Positions 33,239 through 44,295 of a stretch of 64,000 bases of DNA are shown here, piece by piece (position 1 is the stretch's first letter; each line of letters opens with the position of its first letter). The position numbers and the translations under genes were made by a program. The notes below the pieces were generated by a model, which saw only the letters and a list, made by a program, of their open reading frames with translations, ran no database searches and was not told the DNA's origin. Source of the DNA: Candidula unifasciata (taxonomy: Eukaryota > Mollusca > Gastropoda > Stylommatophora > Geomitridae); NCBI GenBank assembly GCA_905116865.2, contig CAJHNH020000550.1:145001-209000 (forward strand), in the 5' to 3' direction.

Positions 33239-33710
33239 ATAGCACTCGGGGCATTCCCATAAGCGCTCCGTTACCATCTTTAGCAGCCAGCGCAGAGTTC
33301 CAATACCAATGATGCCAGTAGTATTCTGATTATACGTGCGTCCTGTCTTTCCCTCTGTGCGACGAGTATTGGCCATATCCCCTCGTCATTCCCCCGCTGC
33401 ATTACTCTCACCCGACTGTTGTGATCCATTTGCTTCTCCGAATTGTAAACATTCTCTCACAAGGCCCTAATCACGCCTGCCTTATCATGCATCAATGTTC
33501 AACCAAGTTGAGCAGAGCCAGCCAGTCAGTCTACCTTTTCATTGTCCAACACACCGGGGTTTCCCCTAGAAAAGATCAAGACAATGCCCTCACCAGTGAC
33601 CTCCAAAGCGAACCATGTCATTCTGCACGAAGCATAGATACCTGTCCTCACCTTCCTCAGCTTGCTTAGCTCGTCCACGGCCAGCTCCAGTAAGGCCGTA
33701 CAACTGAATC
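33235..33710 (-). pseudogene. RNase H-bearing LINE ORF, C-terminal relic
   Basis: The minus strand, read across frames, gives 'NPGVLDNEKVD' near 33550, 'MHDKAGVIRAL' near 33490, then 'YNQNTTGIIGIGTLRWLLKM' and 'ERLWECPECYE' near 33240. These match the element ends at 13105-13623 and 25025-25225. Stops and frameshifts are present. Confidence 0.68.
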
Positions 33711-34315
33711 ACGGCACATTTTGGCTGAGTCCCTTCAGAAATAGGTTATTGCATGCGTTTCCATGTTGCATTTTGTGACATTTTAATATGCTTACAAACT
33801 TCTGGGTTCTGAATGTATTCGTATTACAAATCGACAAGCGGATATTGTAAAGTGTACATACAAGCTGTTAGATTACAGCAATTTTAATTGTAATTCACGG
33901 GAGACAGTCGTGTTGTGATGTGTGTGTCAGTGTCACTGTTTCTAGTCAGTAGTTCGGATTTTTGGTAACTGGCTGTTTACTAATTTTCTACTTTAAATGT
34001 AGAAATCTTACTTTTAGGGATAATACAAACAGGTAATTTAGAAGCCATATCTGGAGAATATCGACAGTTGTCAGGTGCAAAGTATCTTGTGTTTGAAGAA
34101 AACTATTGCTTTCATATTGACTGTGCATAAATGGTGCAACCACACTGTGGATAAATTGTGTCAATATATTTCGGAGCTCTAGGCAAGTGGATGAAAATAT
34201 TATTTAATTTACTAACTAACCTCTCACAGCAAGTCACTCTTTGCCTCTTTACTAATTGTTGACTAACAGTATAATTATATGTTGTAGCAGTACACTAATA
34301 ATATTAATCCTTAAC
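33711..34315. other. Unassigned AT-rich stretch
   Basis: No gene or repeat family recognised. Confidence 0.45.
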
Positions 34316-34324
34316 CATTTGACA

Positions 34325-34630
34325 TAGGCTTCGCGAACACTGGCTGTAAACTCTTGCGGAAACTTCTAGTAGTTTATCCACCTCTTTTGCATATTTGCAG
34401 TTCTACGGTCTGCGTTAATTTGTGTAAACTGGCTTTTGTTTTGCTTCGCGAACACTGGCTGTAAACCTTTGCGGAAACTTCTGGTTGCTCATCGACTTCT
34501 TTTGCATATTTGCAGTTCTACGGTCTGTGTTAATTTTTTTAAACTGGCTTTTGCTTTGCTTCGCGAACACTGGCTGTAAACTCTTGCGTAAACTTCTGGT
34601 TGTTCATCCACTTTCCATGCATATTTGTTA
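34325..34630 (-). repeat. Tandem repeat of about 116 bp built from a family C end segment
   Basis: GCTTCGCGAACACTGGCTGTAAA recurs at 34328, 34443 and 34558. Each is followed by ACTTCT..T..TCATCCACTT and TGCATATTTG. The unit resembles the 3' part of family C read in reverse (CACTGGCTGTAAACTC, CGGAAACTTCTGGTTG). Confidence 0.78.
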
Positions 34631-34639
34631 CCAAAAAAA

Positions 34640-35525
34640 TTTGCAATGATAAAGAATTGATTTCATCCAACAAGATAAATCTGGACAAATTTGTTTGTGC
34701 TGTTTGTACCTTGAGGATACATATTTAGTAGTGCTATAAGTACTGTTAAGAAAACTACTCTAGGTGAAAAAAGTATTGCACTTATCAATTTCATACTGAT
34801 TGTGCTTGTTTACTAATTATTAAAAAACAGTATAATTATATGTTGTAGTAGTCCAATAATAATAATAATAATAACCATCAATCATTTATATTTATGTTAT
34901 GTATGACATGTGTATTTTTCATAGCAGTATTTTTATGCGCTAAATTTGATAAAGTACAAATGTCACCCCTCCCCCCCCCCCCAACCCCGCTCTTCTGATG
35001 CAGCAATGCCCTCTCAGAATCAAAGAGTTAGCACTATTTCTTTACTTTTGCTGGAGCAACTTTTAGTTTACATCTAAACGTTATTGATGTTTATGTTCAT
35101 GTTGACTGAAGCAAAGGCATTTTTTTTTGGGGGGGGGGGGGGTTTGTCTGTAAGAGCCTTTATTGTTATATTTAACTGGAACACTTATTTACCTTGAAAA
35201 TGACGTATAGTTCTAAAAAATATGTCGAAAATTAATAAAATTGTATACATCTCCTTGATAAATACTGTAGACGCAGAGGGACTCAATTCTTGCACAAGAA
35301 CGGGAATTCCCGTTCGAGCTGTACGGCCTTATAAATCTGGAGCTGGCCGTGGCTTGTCATGCCGTTTATAGTTTGGAAAATAGATGGCGATACAAAGAAT
35401 GACTGAAAACCACCAAAAAATAAAAAATAAACCAGAAAGCTTAGTGAAATGAAACAGACGCAAGCTATAGCCCCGACCAAATTCTTTGTCAAAGTTTGTG
35501 TACATTTTTTCTAGCACAATTTCCT
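34640..35525. other. Unassigned AT-rich stretch
   Basis: No gene recognised. C-run 34971-34982, T/G run 35121-35142, and a short ATA tract 34856-34872. Confidence 0.45.
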
Positions 35526-35529
35526 AGTT

Positions 35530-35802
35530 TGGAGTCACCGTGGCGGAGCGACTAGACACTCGCCGCTGATCGGAAGGTCGTAGGTTCGCTTCCTGGTGGA
35601 GCCCGACCTTTTTCAGAAATAACTTTGGCTCCCGGGTCGACTCAGCCTTGGATGGGTACCGGGTGCAGTCCATCGAAGTAAAGGCGGCCCACGTGATACT
35701 GACCACATTACCCATCTTGTGCCGACTGGTCTATAAAATATGGGTCTAGCCTTATATGCCCTATACGCCCTGGAAAAAAAGGCCTTTATTTTTAGTTTAC
35801 TT
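35530..35802 (+). mobile_element. SINE family A, full-length copy
   Basis: Head GGAGTCACCGTGGCGGAGCG, CTAGACACTCGCC, B box-like GTAGGTTCGCTTCC. Body: CGGGTCGACTCAGCCTTGG, AAAGGCGGCCCACGTG, GCCGACTGGTCTATAAAATA. A-run, then a T-rich tail. Confidence 0.9.
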
Positions 35803-37425
35803 ATAATTTACTACTTGACGACCTTTTGTTTAGATGATCTTACCCAGCCTATCTCGGTAAGCAAACCAGCAGGCACAAGGTAGATAGTTACTTTGCTCAA
35901 ATCGATCACACTCTTTATCTTCTGATCTACTTATTTGACTGGATTTCTGCTGCTCATTCATGCGTATTAAATCAGTCATGACAACTGTGTCTACCAGCTG
36001 TAGGCCATGTCTGTATGTGAGCTGATCACCACATCTTTTCTCTTCAGCATACTAATTTCCGCAGAAGGCAATCATTGGCTTCTCCTCTATGATGTAACCA
36101 AATACTGCCATTATTGTTTTGTTTCTCCATTACTAGTAACGAACTCGGGGCCAACTACACACTATCTGACGTGTCAATGACGCGTGCTCAGGCTGATTTA
36201 CGTTAGAGGGGTGTCCCTGTGTACTGTTGTCTACAGAAAGCTTTCTGTGTTTCGTTATAATCTTTGTTCTGTGAGAGGCGGCCGCTGACATTGTGTTTTC
36301 ACTAGTAAGCAGGTTCAGTGGTTGCTGGTGCGTATATGATAACAGTGGGCCACCGCAAAATGTTAAGAAATTTGAAACGGCGGGGCGTAGAAAACACTCT
36401 CTCGGTCTGACATGAAACCAAGGTTGAGGTCTCTTGTATGACAGACTGCTTACTGGTTTAGAAATAAAAACAAATATAGGCTGTGCATTTTAAGTTAACT
36501 TCTCTGGGCAAGCAGCTTTTTCTTTTAATCGTGTCGTTTACGCATTGGTTTTTGAGTGCGTCAAGATTACACATAAGTATACTGTGGATATAGAAACAAT
36601 GATTCGGTTACAATTGTCGCGGTCTGTGAATAGCTGTTGTCAGAGGCTAGTGTGGGAGTTGAACAGCCCGTATGATAGTAGTGAATTTTTCACGTCTGCA
36701 CGTATATGACAGAGACATTACCAGGAGTTCACCGAGACGAACTGACGAGGGTAGGAAGTCCTGACAGACTGTTTCGCTTGCGAAACTATTAGTCCCGCAA
36801 GAACAGGACTGAACTGCAGGAATTAAATAAAACCAGCGGACAGCGAAAGATCGAGAGAGCTGTTTTCCAGGACTATAGCGACTGATGATCGTTTTGACCG
36901 TTAGATTACGGCGTGTTGTGTTTAGACCACAGTGACCTATAGTCAGTGTTACAATCTGTTTTGCTTGATATTAGGAGTACCTCTGTATAAAAAACATGCG
37001 TAGCTGGTTAGGTATTACAGTTTGGTTACTATGGCTACTTTGTTTTAGTTGTTGTGATTTGATCTGTCCTCGTTTACTTTGTCCCGTACTCGGCACTCGG
37101 TGTGGAGTTAAATGACAGAGAAAAGAGATGCACAAAAGCGGCGTGGGTTCAGACCCGGTACTATCCATGGAAACGTGATAGGATGAGAGGGGATTTGTAA
37201 AGCCTTCACGGCCTTTATTTCGGATTGGGCGTCCACTATTTATGAGGCAAACTATCGTCTTTTATATTTTACCGTACAATAAAGATCGTTGTTTGCTCTG
37301 TATGTGTTTGAGTTTAGTGTGTTAGGATAGTTAATCTGTTAAGGGCCTAAAACACGAGCCATTACGGCAGACAAGGTCTCTGACAGGTGTTATGAATACA
37401 CTTTCATAATTTCAAGATCCATTGT
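35803..37425. other. Unassigned stretch, 1.6 kb
   Basis: No gene or family recognised on either strand. It is the longest repeat-poor stretch in the left half and could contain unspliced gene sequence that I cannot read. Confidence 0.4.
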
Positions 37426-37479
37426 TGGATCCAGTTACAGACGATTTTCCAGCAAACTGTATGCGCGTCGACTCTTTGG

Positions 37480-37800
37480 AGATGAGCTGTGTCTTCTTTT
37501 AGTCCACCGTCGGATTCCATCGACCCATTGATGGGGATAACAGAATAAACACACTGCCTCTCTATCACGTATGGCGTAAGAATCGACTAATAAGGGGTTT
37601 CCTCTAAAGTTCAAGTGCATCTACCCGAAAGGCAAGGAACCAATAGTCTGCATACAAATAAACCAGATTTAAGATTATGAAACAGATATGCACGCAAAAC
37701 TCAAGTTCTGGAACAAAAGACTAGAGTATAGAAATGGATGAACAAAGAGAGCTTTCCGTCAAAGTCTACAAACGATAAATGTGAAAAATAGGAAAAAAAA
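37480..37800 (+). mobile_element. SINE-like family C copy
   Basis: Landmarks: GGCGTAAGAATCGACTAATA, GGCAAGGAACCAATAGTCTG, CATACAAATAAACCAGAT, GCAAAACTCAAGTTCTGG, and GCTTTCCGTCAAAGTCTACA. It passes through A-rich sequence into the GAA array that follows. Confidence 0.78.
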
Positions 37801-37867
37801 TAAAAATTAAAAAAAAAAAAAACACAAGAATAAAATACAAAGAAAAAAAAAAGAAAAATGAGGGAGT

Positions 37868-38156
37868 GAAGAAAAAGAAAAGAAGCACAAGCAGAAGAAG
37901 AAGAAGAAGAAGAAGAAGAAGAAGAAGAAGAAGAAGAAGAAGAAGAAGAAGAAGAAGAGGAAGAGGAAGAAGAAGAAAAAGAAGAAGAAGAAAAAGAGGA
38001 TGACGAAGAAGAAGAAGAAAAAGAAGAAGAAAAATATAAAGAAGAAGAAGAAAATGATGATAAAGAAGAAGAAGAAGAAGTAGAAGAAAAAAAAAGAAGT
38101 AGAAGAAAAGAAGAAGAAGATAAAGAAGAAGAAAAAGATGATAAAGAAGAAGAAGA

Positions 38157-38191
<35 letters not shown>

Positions 38192-38376
38192 AAGAAGAAG
38201 AAGAAAAAGAAGAAGAAGAAGAAGAAGAAGAAGAAGAAGAAGAAGAAGAAGAAGAAGAAGAAGAAGAAGAAGAAGAAGAAGAAGAAGAAGAAGAAGAAGA
38301 AGAAGAAGAAGAAGAAGAAGAAAAAGAAGACGAAGAAGAAGAAGAAGAAATAGAAGAAGAATAATAATAAGTAGAA

Positions 38377-38473
<97 letters not shown>

Positions 38474-38542
38474 AAGAAGAAGAAGAAGAAGAAGAAGAAG
38501 AAGAAGAAGAAGAAGAAGAAGAAGAAGAAGAAGAAGAAGAAG

Positions 38543-38574
<32 letters not shown>

Positions 38575-38665
38575 GAAGAAGAAGAAGAAGAAGAAGAAGA
38601 AGAAGAAGAAGAAGAAGAAGAAGAAGAAGAAGAAGAAGAAGAGGGTGATGATGATGATGATGATG
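37868..38665. repeat. (GAA)n array, about 0.75 kb, with GTA and ATA sub-tracts
   Basis: Mostly GAA with internal (GTA)n at about 38160-38190, (ATA)n at about 38362-38443 and a terminal (GAT)n at 38646-38667. Leu-, Phe-, Ile- and Tyr-run frames of about 300 residues on the minus strand are artefacts of the repeat. It lies directly downstream of a family C element. Confidence 0.97.
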
Positions 38666-38669
38666 AATG

Positions 38670-39000
38670 AAGATGTAACTGTCAAAATAATTAACCACAG
38701 ATCAACTAACATCACATTCTGCAAAGAAATGTGTCTTCATTTTTGCCTTTCTCTAATCGTTTTTCCATTTTAAAGCACTGTTTACGTGTAACTTCCTGAC
38801 AGTAATCTGTAGTGGTCTGTTATTCTGCACTTCATGTCAACGTTTCTGCATCCTTCCCGCGTTTGTTTTAAAATCGATTTTTACTGAACATTATATTTAT
38901 CCTGTACATAGCAATTCTTTGCAGTTGATGGTGCTGACAAACCACACAGATTACTGGCTGTTCACTTGTCGATATTTCTTCGCTTTTAGTTACTGTTTGT
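38670..39000. other. Unassigned stretch
   Basis: No gene or repeat family recognised. Confidence 0.5.
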
Positions 39001-39017
39001 GAACAGACGTGAACTTT

Positions 39018-39097
39018 TGTTTGTTTGTGGGTGTGCACACAGAGGACTGGCTGTCATAGTGTTTGTGGGTGTGCACACAGAGGACTGGCTGTCATAG
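39018..39097. repeat. Two-copy direct repeat of about 38 bp
   Basis: The segment containing GTTTGTGGGTGTGCACACAG and AGGACTGGCTGTCATAG occurs twice back to back with almost no differences. Confidence 0.9.
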
Positions 39098-39106
39098 CCA
39101 TTTGAC

Positions 39107-39349
39107 ATGTAGAGCAGTGGTTCTCAACCGTCTTAATGCCGCGACCCATTAACACAGATCCTCGTGTTGTGGCGACCCTTGAATGCAGTTCATTATGTTG
39201 TGGCGACCCCCAACCTTACAATTATTTTCGTCTCTACTTCATACTTTCAATGAATATATGTATTATAATGGTCTTTTGCGACGCCTGTGAAAGGGTCATG
39301 TGACCCAAAAAGGCTCGCGACCCATAGGGTGAGAACTGCTGCTGCAGAG
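39107..39349. mobile_element. SPIN-like hAT miniature element with decayed 8-bp target duplication
   Basis: The element 39115-39341 starts CAGTGGTTCTCAACC and ends in the reverse complement of CAGCAGTTCTCACCC (12 of 15 match). Flanks ATGTAGAG (39107-39114) and CTGCAGAG (39342-39349) match at 6 of 8 and fit the hAT preference for T at 2 and A at 7. The interior has repeated GCGACCC and GTTGTGGCGACCC blocks, as I recall for SPIN-type non-autonomous hAT elements. No transposase is present. Confidence 0.85.
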
Positions 39350-39515
39350 GCATCCTCTGCCTAGCACAGTTAACGAGCAGAGGCATCCTCTGCCTAGCAC
39401 AGTTAACGAGCTGAGGCATCCTCTGCCTAGCACAGTTAACGAGCAGAGGCATCCTCTGCCTAGCACAGTTAACGAGCAGAGGCATCCTCTGCCTAGCACA
39501 GTTAACGAGCTGAGC
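39344..39515. repeat. 33-bp minisatellite with an internal palindrome, about 5 copies
   Basis: The unit contains GCAGAGGCATCCTCTGC (a 7-bp stem with a CAT loop) followed by CTAGCACAGTTAACGA. Being a multiple of three it keeps several frames open, which explains the repetitive 83- and 67-residue minus-strand frames. It begins inside the right flank of the hAT element. Confidence 0.93.
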
Positions 39516-39784
39516 AGTGCTAAAGCTTTTTACGATTAAGTACTCGCATACTGTGTGTGATAGGAGCAGACGAAAGTATTACAAAAGTTGAATGTAGAAT
39601 AGCTCAAGCAAAAACAACATTTTACAAAATGAAGAATATTCTGTTTGATCTCAATTTTTAAATTGAAACGAGGAAGAGAATTCTCAAAAGCTAAATAAAT
39701 CCTATCCTGATAAAGCAGTTTGACAATTAGTAAAAAGTTATGTGGAAACGGCAGATATATGGTTTTAAAGACGAATGATGATAG

Positions 39785-39930
39785 CCAGAGGTCGACCATG
39801 CAGAACTGTATCGCAGAAAAATCAGACACTGAAAAGTACTTTATACGAAGCGAACAAAGGGACCGTTTCAGAGATCTCTTCCTGCCCTGACGGGGCGAGC
39901 AACTCCGGGAGTAGAGGAAAGAAGAAGAAG
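39785..39930 (+). pseudogene. LINE 3' ORF end relic
   Basis: Closely related to 12826-12975: AGCCAGAGGTCGACCA, TGAAAAGTACTTTATACGAAGCGAA, TTTCAGAGATCTCTTCCTGCC. It encodes the GRPR-type ending and 3' region of the element at 12285-12975, here with a deletion. Confidence 0.7.
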
Positions 39931-40153
39931 AGAATACAGTGAGCTGGTTAAAAGTGGTGTCTTGAAAGAAAACTACAAAGAAAATGGATAGCCCACATCA
40001 AAAAGAAACAATTTACACGGAAAAGCGTCAAGGGTGAATAGAGCACATTCACCATTAAGATTAAGTGAAAATCTAACATTTCACACCCCAAGCTATGTAT
40101 CTGTTATGAGTCTCTAACAATGTTTAAGAGTCTTGATCGGCGCAATTTTTACT

Positions 40154-40372
40154 CTGTACGGCAATGATTCCCAAACTGTGCGCCGCGGAGCCGCGGGGAG
40201 CCTCGACCTCTTCACAAGGGGCGCCGCTAAATATTGTGAACGCTTCATAATTAATTCACCTAAGACACGAATAGTCATACTTTTACACAGGTTTAGGCGC
40301 CGTGGAAAAATCTTAACTGAAAAAAAAAAAGGCGCCGCGACTAAGAAAAGTTTAGCAAACACTGCTATACAG
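40154..40372. mobile_element. hAT miniature element, about 203 bp, with 8-bp target duplication
   Basis: The element 40162-40364 begins CAATGATTCCCAAACTG and ends with the reverse complement of CAGTGTTTGCTAAACTT. Flanks CTGTACGG (40154-40161) and CTATACAG (40365-40372) match at 6 of 8, with T at 2 throughout. The GC-rich GCGCCGCG blocks lie near both ends. No coding capacity. Confidence 0.82.
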
Positions 40373-40469
40373 TATGTAGTTATATAAAACATCCGTGTTA
40401 TTACCACCACCACCAACTTCCCCTTGCCCCTTTCCCTTCATCATAATCGCCTTGTGCCACGTCGCGCAG

Positions 40470-40705
40470 GGCTCGTAACTTCCGCTCATCGGCGACCGGG
40501 TCGCCCATTGGCTCGCCGGTAGACGACTTCCTGGCCGTTCTAGACAGGTTTTGGGTCTGTCTCCTTTGATCGCATCAACACTGCAGGACAGCTTTTCAGG
40601 GCTCTTGGTGGCGTGCAATGCTAAGCGATTTCATCTGGCGCACATAAACTAGTTCCAATCTAACTTTGGGTTCCCCTTCGGTGATTCTGGTTGATCGTGA
40701 CGAAA
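40470..40705 (+). mobile_element. Repeat family F, full-length copy
   Basis: Starts CTCATCGGCGACCGGGTCGCC. It continues ATTGGCTCGCCGGTAGACGA, GGGTCTGTCTCCTTTGATCG, TTCAGGGCTCTTGGTGGCG and GGTTGATCGTGACG. Confidence 0.8.
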
Positions 40706-40764
40706 TTTTCACGTGTTTGTTTCTTGTTGGTGTTGATTTAATCAAAGCAACGGAACGAACGCTT

Positions 40765-41070
40765 TCGGTCCAAATGGAGGTTAGGCATATTCACTGTTTT
40801 TCGATCGTGGTAAATTTGTGCTTCTGACAGAATGCAGCTGTTGAATTTTCCTCCATTTTTAGACTGAAAGGGTTTAGTTTTGTCGCCCAAACTGCTGCGG
40901 TGAAAGCATGACGTGACATTGTGAACTGCGGATTTAATTTTTAATGTTTTCGACTGCAACCAAAGTGGTGTTGAGAACATGGTAAGAGGCATTTTGCAAC
41001 ATAATTGATGGCGCCTTGTGTGATTAAAATTAATCGCGTGTGCAACTGCTGATCTGCATTAGGATTACCA
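40765..41070. repeat. Dispersed repeat, copy 1 (partner at 62600-62915)
   Basis: Shares with 62600-62915, in the same order, TTTAGACTG..TAGTTT.GTCGCCCA, GCATG.CGTGAC, GTTTTCGACTG.ACCAA.GTGGTG and GATCGCGTG.GCAACTGCTGATCTG. The identity is moderate. No coding frame and no terminal structure visible. Family unknown. Confidence 0.7.
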
Positions 41071-41085
41071 GATAGGGTTCGCCGT

Positions 41086-41525
41086 CTAGAGCACTGTTAC
41101 ATTCTGCCATCCTCGTGTGTGTGTTCTGGGGCCTCGATGTTGGGAAAACAAGAATTTACCCACTGCCTATAAGAGAAGCATCGTAAAAGTTGACTAATTG
41201 GAAGCCTCCTTTGAAGTCGGATTGCATTTGCCTGAGAGGCAAGGAGCTAATAAGCTGAATACAAAAAGTCGGATCTGTAGAACAGTTATGTATGCAACAC
41301 TCGAGCTCTGCAACAAGACTAAAGTTCAGAGGTAGACGAACAACCAGAACTTTCCGCGGAACTTTACAGTCGGTGAACCCGAAGAAGAAGAAGAAGAAGA
41401 AGAAGAAGAAGAAGAAGAAGAAGAAGAAGAAGAAGAAGAAGAAGAAGAAGAAGAAGAAGAAGAAGAAGAAGAAGAAGAAGAAGAAGAAGAAGAAGAAGAA
41501 GAAGAAGAAAACATTCAGTCATGTT
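41086..41525 (+). mobile_element. SINE-like family C copy with a (GAA)~43 tail
   Basis: Body: GGGGCCTCGATGTTGGGAAA, GCATCGTAAAAGTTGACTAA, GAGAGGCAAGGAGC, ACAACCAGAACTTTCCGCGG. The tail from 41383 to 41510 is pure GAA. Flanks ACATTCTGCCAT (about 41080) and ACATTCAGTCAT (41511-41522) agree at 9 of 12, a probable target duplication. Confidence 0.85.
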
Positions 41526-41857
41526 CATTTTTTCGATATTATGAATGGAATATATTCCAGCATATGTTATTCCCATACACTGTATATGTTTCTCTACACA
41601 TATGTGCTAATAAATCATACGATATGTGTGTTCAACACGCTTGTATCGTTACCATGCACACTGTGTGTTTTCTGTATCTCTGTGTCATTAAAATGTACAC
41701 TATGCGTGCTCAATTCTCCGGGGATTTCCCTAGTTCCATAGCTCTAGCAATATCTTATTAATTATTTATTCACTGACTTTCCCTGGGTCGGAACCCGCCC
41801 GTTACTGGCTCACATATCCGGGACCTACACGCGAGAGATAGATCAGTTCCTCTCGTC

Positions 41858-41922
41858 CCCCCCCCCCCCCCCCCATATCTTCAGGCTGGTTGAGTGCATT
41901 TTATGTTTTATGTAAGCTTTAG

Positions 41923-41964
<42 letters not shown>
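41858..41964. repeat. C homopolymer (41858-41873) and (TG)n (41924-41964)
   Basis: A run of 16 C, then unique sequence, then about 20 TG units. Confidence 0.93.
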
Positions 41965-41966
<2 letters not shown>

Positions 41967-42142
41967 TGGTTGGTCTCCGAGGAAAACTAGACAAACCGTT
42001 GGCCTCGAGCTTAAAAAATTGTCTGTTGGTTTGACTTCTGCGTCGTTCGGTTTACGAGTGTAATTTTTACTGAGATCATTGTGGATCGTCGCACGGAGTT
42101 CGTGCTTTGTACGACCATCTCGGGATGCGGCTGGAATTCAAC

Positions 42143-42145
<3 letters not shown>

Positions 42146-42197
<52 letters not shown>

Positions 42198-42256
42198 CAG
42201 AGAGACAGAGAGACAGAGAGAGAGAGACAGACAGACAGAGAGACAGAGAGACAGAG
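42146..42256. repeat. (GA)n / (GACA)n microsatellite
   Basis: GA repeats passing into GACAGAGA units. Arg-Glu frames on + and Leu-Ser frames on - are artefacts. Confidence 0.95.
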
Positions 42257-42624
42257 GGCGCCATGAGGAATAAAACCTATCTCAATGAAGTAAATTATTG
42301 ATACAATAAAATAAGTATGGTTGTTTCTATGCTTATAAGGCCATCCGGTAACTGCCCTGCATGTCCACGTGCTAAAATCGCAATGATTTCCTATGACATT
42401 TCCAAGCACACATTTCGGACAGGATCTATTGATTAGTCCAAGTCATATTTAAATATTATCATCTATGGGAATTCTTGTTTATGATAGCCACGCATGTAGA
42501 CGCGTTAAAGTTCGCTGCCTTCTGTGGTTTTCGTATTAATAATCTACGCAACCATACTAATCATTTACATCGTTTCTGTGGTTTTGAACTACCAGAAATT
42601 TTAGAAAAAGAAACATGCCGTATT
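42257..42624. other. Unassigned stretch
   Basis: No gene recognised. The 62-residue frame at 42475-42663 (+) has no recognisable domain. Confidence 0.45.
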
Positions 42625-42630
42625 ACAGGG

Positions 42631-42774
42631 ATAACTGTTGACACGCGATCGGGATGTAGTTGATAATTTCTTATTCTTCTTTCTTTGCGTTCACCAGCTG
42701 TAAACTCTGGCGGAAAGTTCTGGTTGTTTGTTCACTTCTGGACTGCAGTCCCTGTTCTAGAATCTGATTATTGC
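42631..42774 (-). mobile_element. Family C fragment between a lone satellite unit and the main satellite array
   Basis: A single diverged 34-bp satellite unit (42631-42666) is followed by a reverse family C end fragment (42667-42774; GCGTTCACCAGCTGTAAACT, GGAAAGTTCTGGTTG). The main array then starts. ATCGGGATGTAGTTG flanks both sides of the fragment, consistent with insertion into the satellite. Confidence 0.72.
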
Positions 42775-42775
42775 G

Positions 42776-44076
42776 TATCGGGATGTAGTTGCTAACTGTT
42801 AACACATGAGATCGGGATGTAGTTGCTAACTGTTAACACATGAGATCGGGATGTAGTTGCTAACTGTTAACACATGAGATCGGGATGTAGTTGCTAACTG
42901 TTAACACATGAGATCGGGATGTAGGTGCTAACTGTTAACACATGAGATCGGGATGTAGTTGCTAACTGTTAACACATGAGATCGGGATGTAGTTGCTAAC
43001 TGTTAACACATGAGATCGGGATGTAGTTGCTAACTGTTAACACATGAGATCGGGATGTAGTTGCTAACTGTTAACACATGAGATCGGGATGTAGTTGATA
43101 ACTGTTAACACATGAGATCGGGATGTAGTTGCTAACTGTTAACACATGAGATCGGGATGTAGTTGCTAACTGTTAACACATGAGATCGGGATGTAGTTGC
43201 TAACTGTTAACACATGAGATAGGGGTGTAGTTGATAACTGTTAACACATGAGATCGGGATGTAGTTGCTAACTGTTAACACATGAGATCGGGATGTAGTT
43301 GCTAACTGTTAACACATGAGATCGGGATGTAGTTGCTAACTGTTAACACATGAGATCGGAATGTAGTTGCTAACTGTTAACACATGAGATCGGGATGTAG
43401 TTGCTAACTGTTAACACATGAGATCGGGATGTAGTTTCTAACTGTTGACACATGAGATCGGGATGTAGTTTCTAACTGTTAAAAAATGAGATCGGGATGT
43501 AGTTGCTAACTGTTAACACATGAGATCGGGATGTAGTTGCTAACTGTTAACACATGAGATCGGGATGTAGTTTCTAACTGTTAACACATGAGATCGGGAT
43601 GTAGTTGCTAACTGTTAACACATGAGATCGGGATGTAGTTGCTAACTGTTAAAACATGAGATCGGGATGTAGTTTCTAACTGTTAACACATGAGATCGGG
43701 ATGTAGTTGCTAACTGTTAACACATGAGATCGGGAAGTAGTTTCTAACTGTTAACACATGAAAACGGGATGTAGTTGCTAACTGTTAACACATGAGATCG
43801 GGATGTAGTTGCTAACTGTTAACACATGAGATCGGGATATAGTTGATAACTGTTGACATGAGATCGGGATGTAGTTGCTAACTGTTAACACATGAGTTCG
43901 GGATGTAGTTGATAACTGTTAACACATGAGATCGGGATGTAGTTGCTGACTGTTAACACACGAGATCGGGATGTAGTTGCTAACTGTTAACACATGAGAT
44001 CGGGATATAGTTGATAACTGTTGACATGAGATCGGTATGTAGTTGCTAACTGTTAACACACGAGATCGGGATGTAG
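42776..44076. repeat. 34-bp satellite, about 38 copies
   Basis: The unit is GAGATCGGGATGTAGTTG followed by CTAACTGTTAACACAT. Most units are identical. Point variants (GATAAC for GCTAAC, TTTCTAAC, GACATG deletions, CGAGATC) increase toward the right end. The unit includes the palindrome GTTAAC. No spacer sequences separate units, so it is not a CRISPR array. Confidence 0.97.
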
Positions 44077-44174
44077 AAGTGCAGAACCAGGACAAAAGAA
44101 TCAACTGGTCAAGAGCAACCTATAGTTGCTAGAAACAATTTCTAAACTGGAAGCCTGGTCAACGTAGATCAGAA

Positions 44175-44295
44175 CAATGTGTCCTTCGAGGCCGGAGTGC
44201 ATCTGCCTGAAAGGTAACGAACCACCAGTCTACACTTAGAAAACCCACATCTGAAGACTGGATGTCGAAAATTCAAATCATGGAACAATGTTTAC
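44175..44295 (+). mobile_element. SINE-like family C, truncated copy
   Basis: Landmarks: CCTTCGAGGCCGGAGTGCAT, CTGCCTGAAAGGTAACGAAC, CACCAGTCTACACTTAG. Confidence 0.65.

Noticed and set aside
37766..38724. Two 305-310 residue Leu/Phe/Ile-run frames on the minus strand
   Set aside because: They are produced by the (GAA)n array read as TTC/CTT/TCT; no protein signature.
39234..39499. Repetitive 83- and 67-residue minus-strand frames with an 11-residue period
   Set aside because: They arise from a 33-bp minisatellite, a multiple of three, that stays open in several frames.
42776..44076. 34-bp direct repeats resembling a CRISPR array in unit length
   Set aside because: Units are head to tail without spacers, and the sequence is from a eukaryote.
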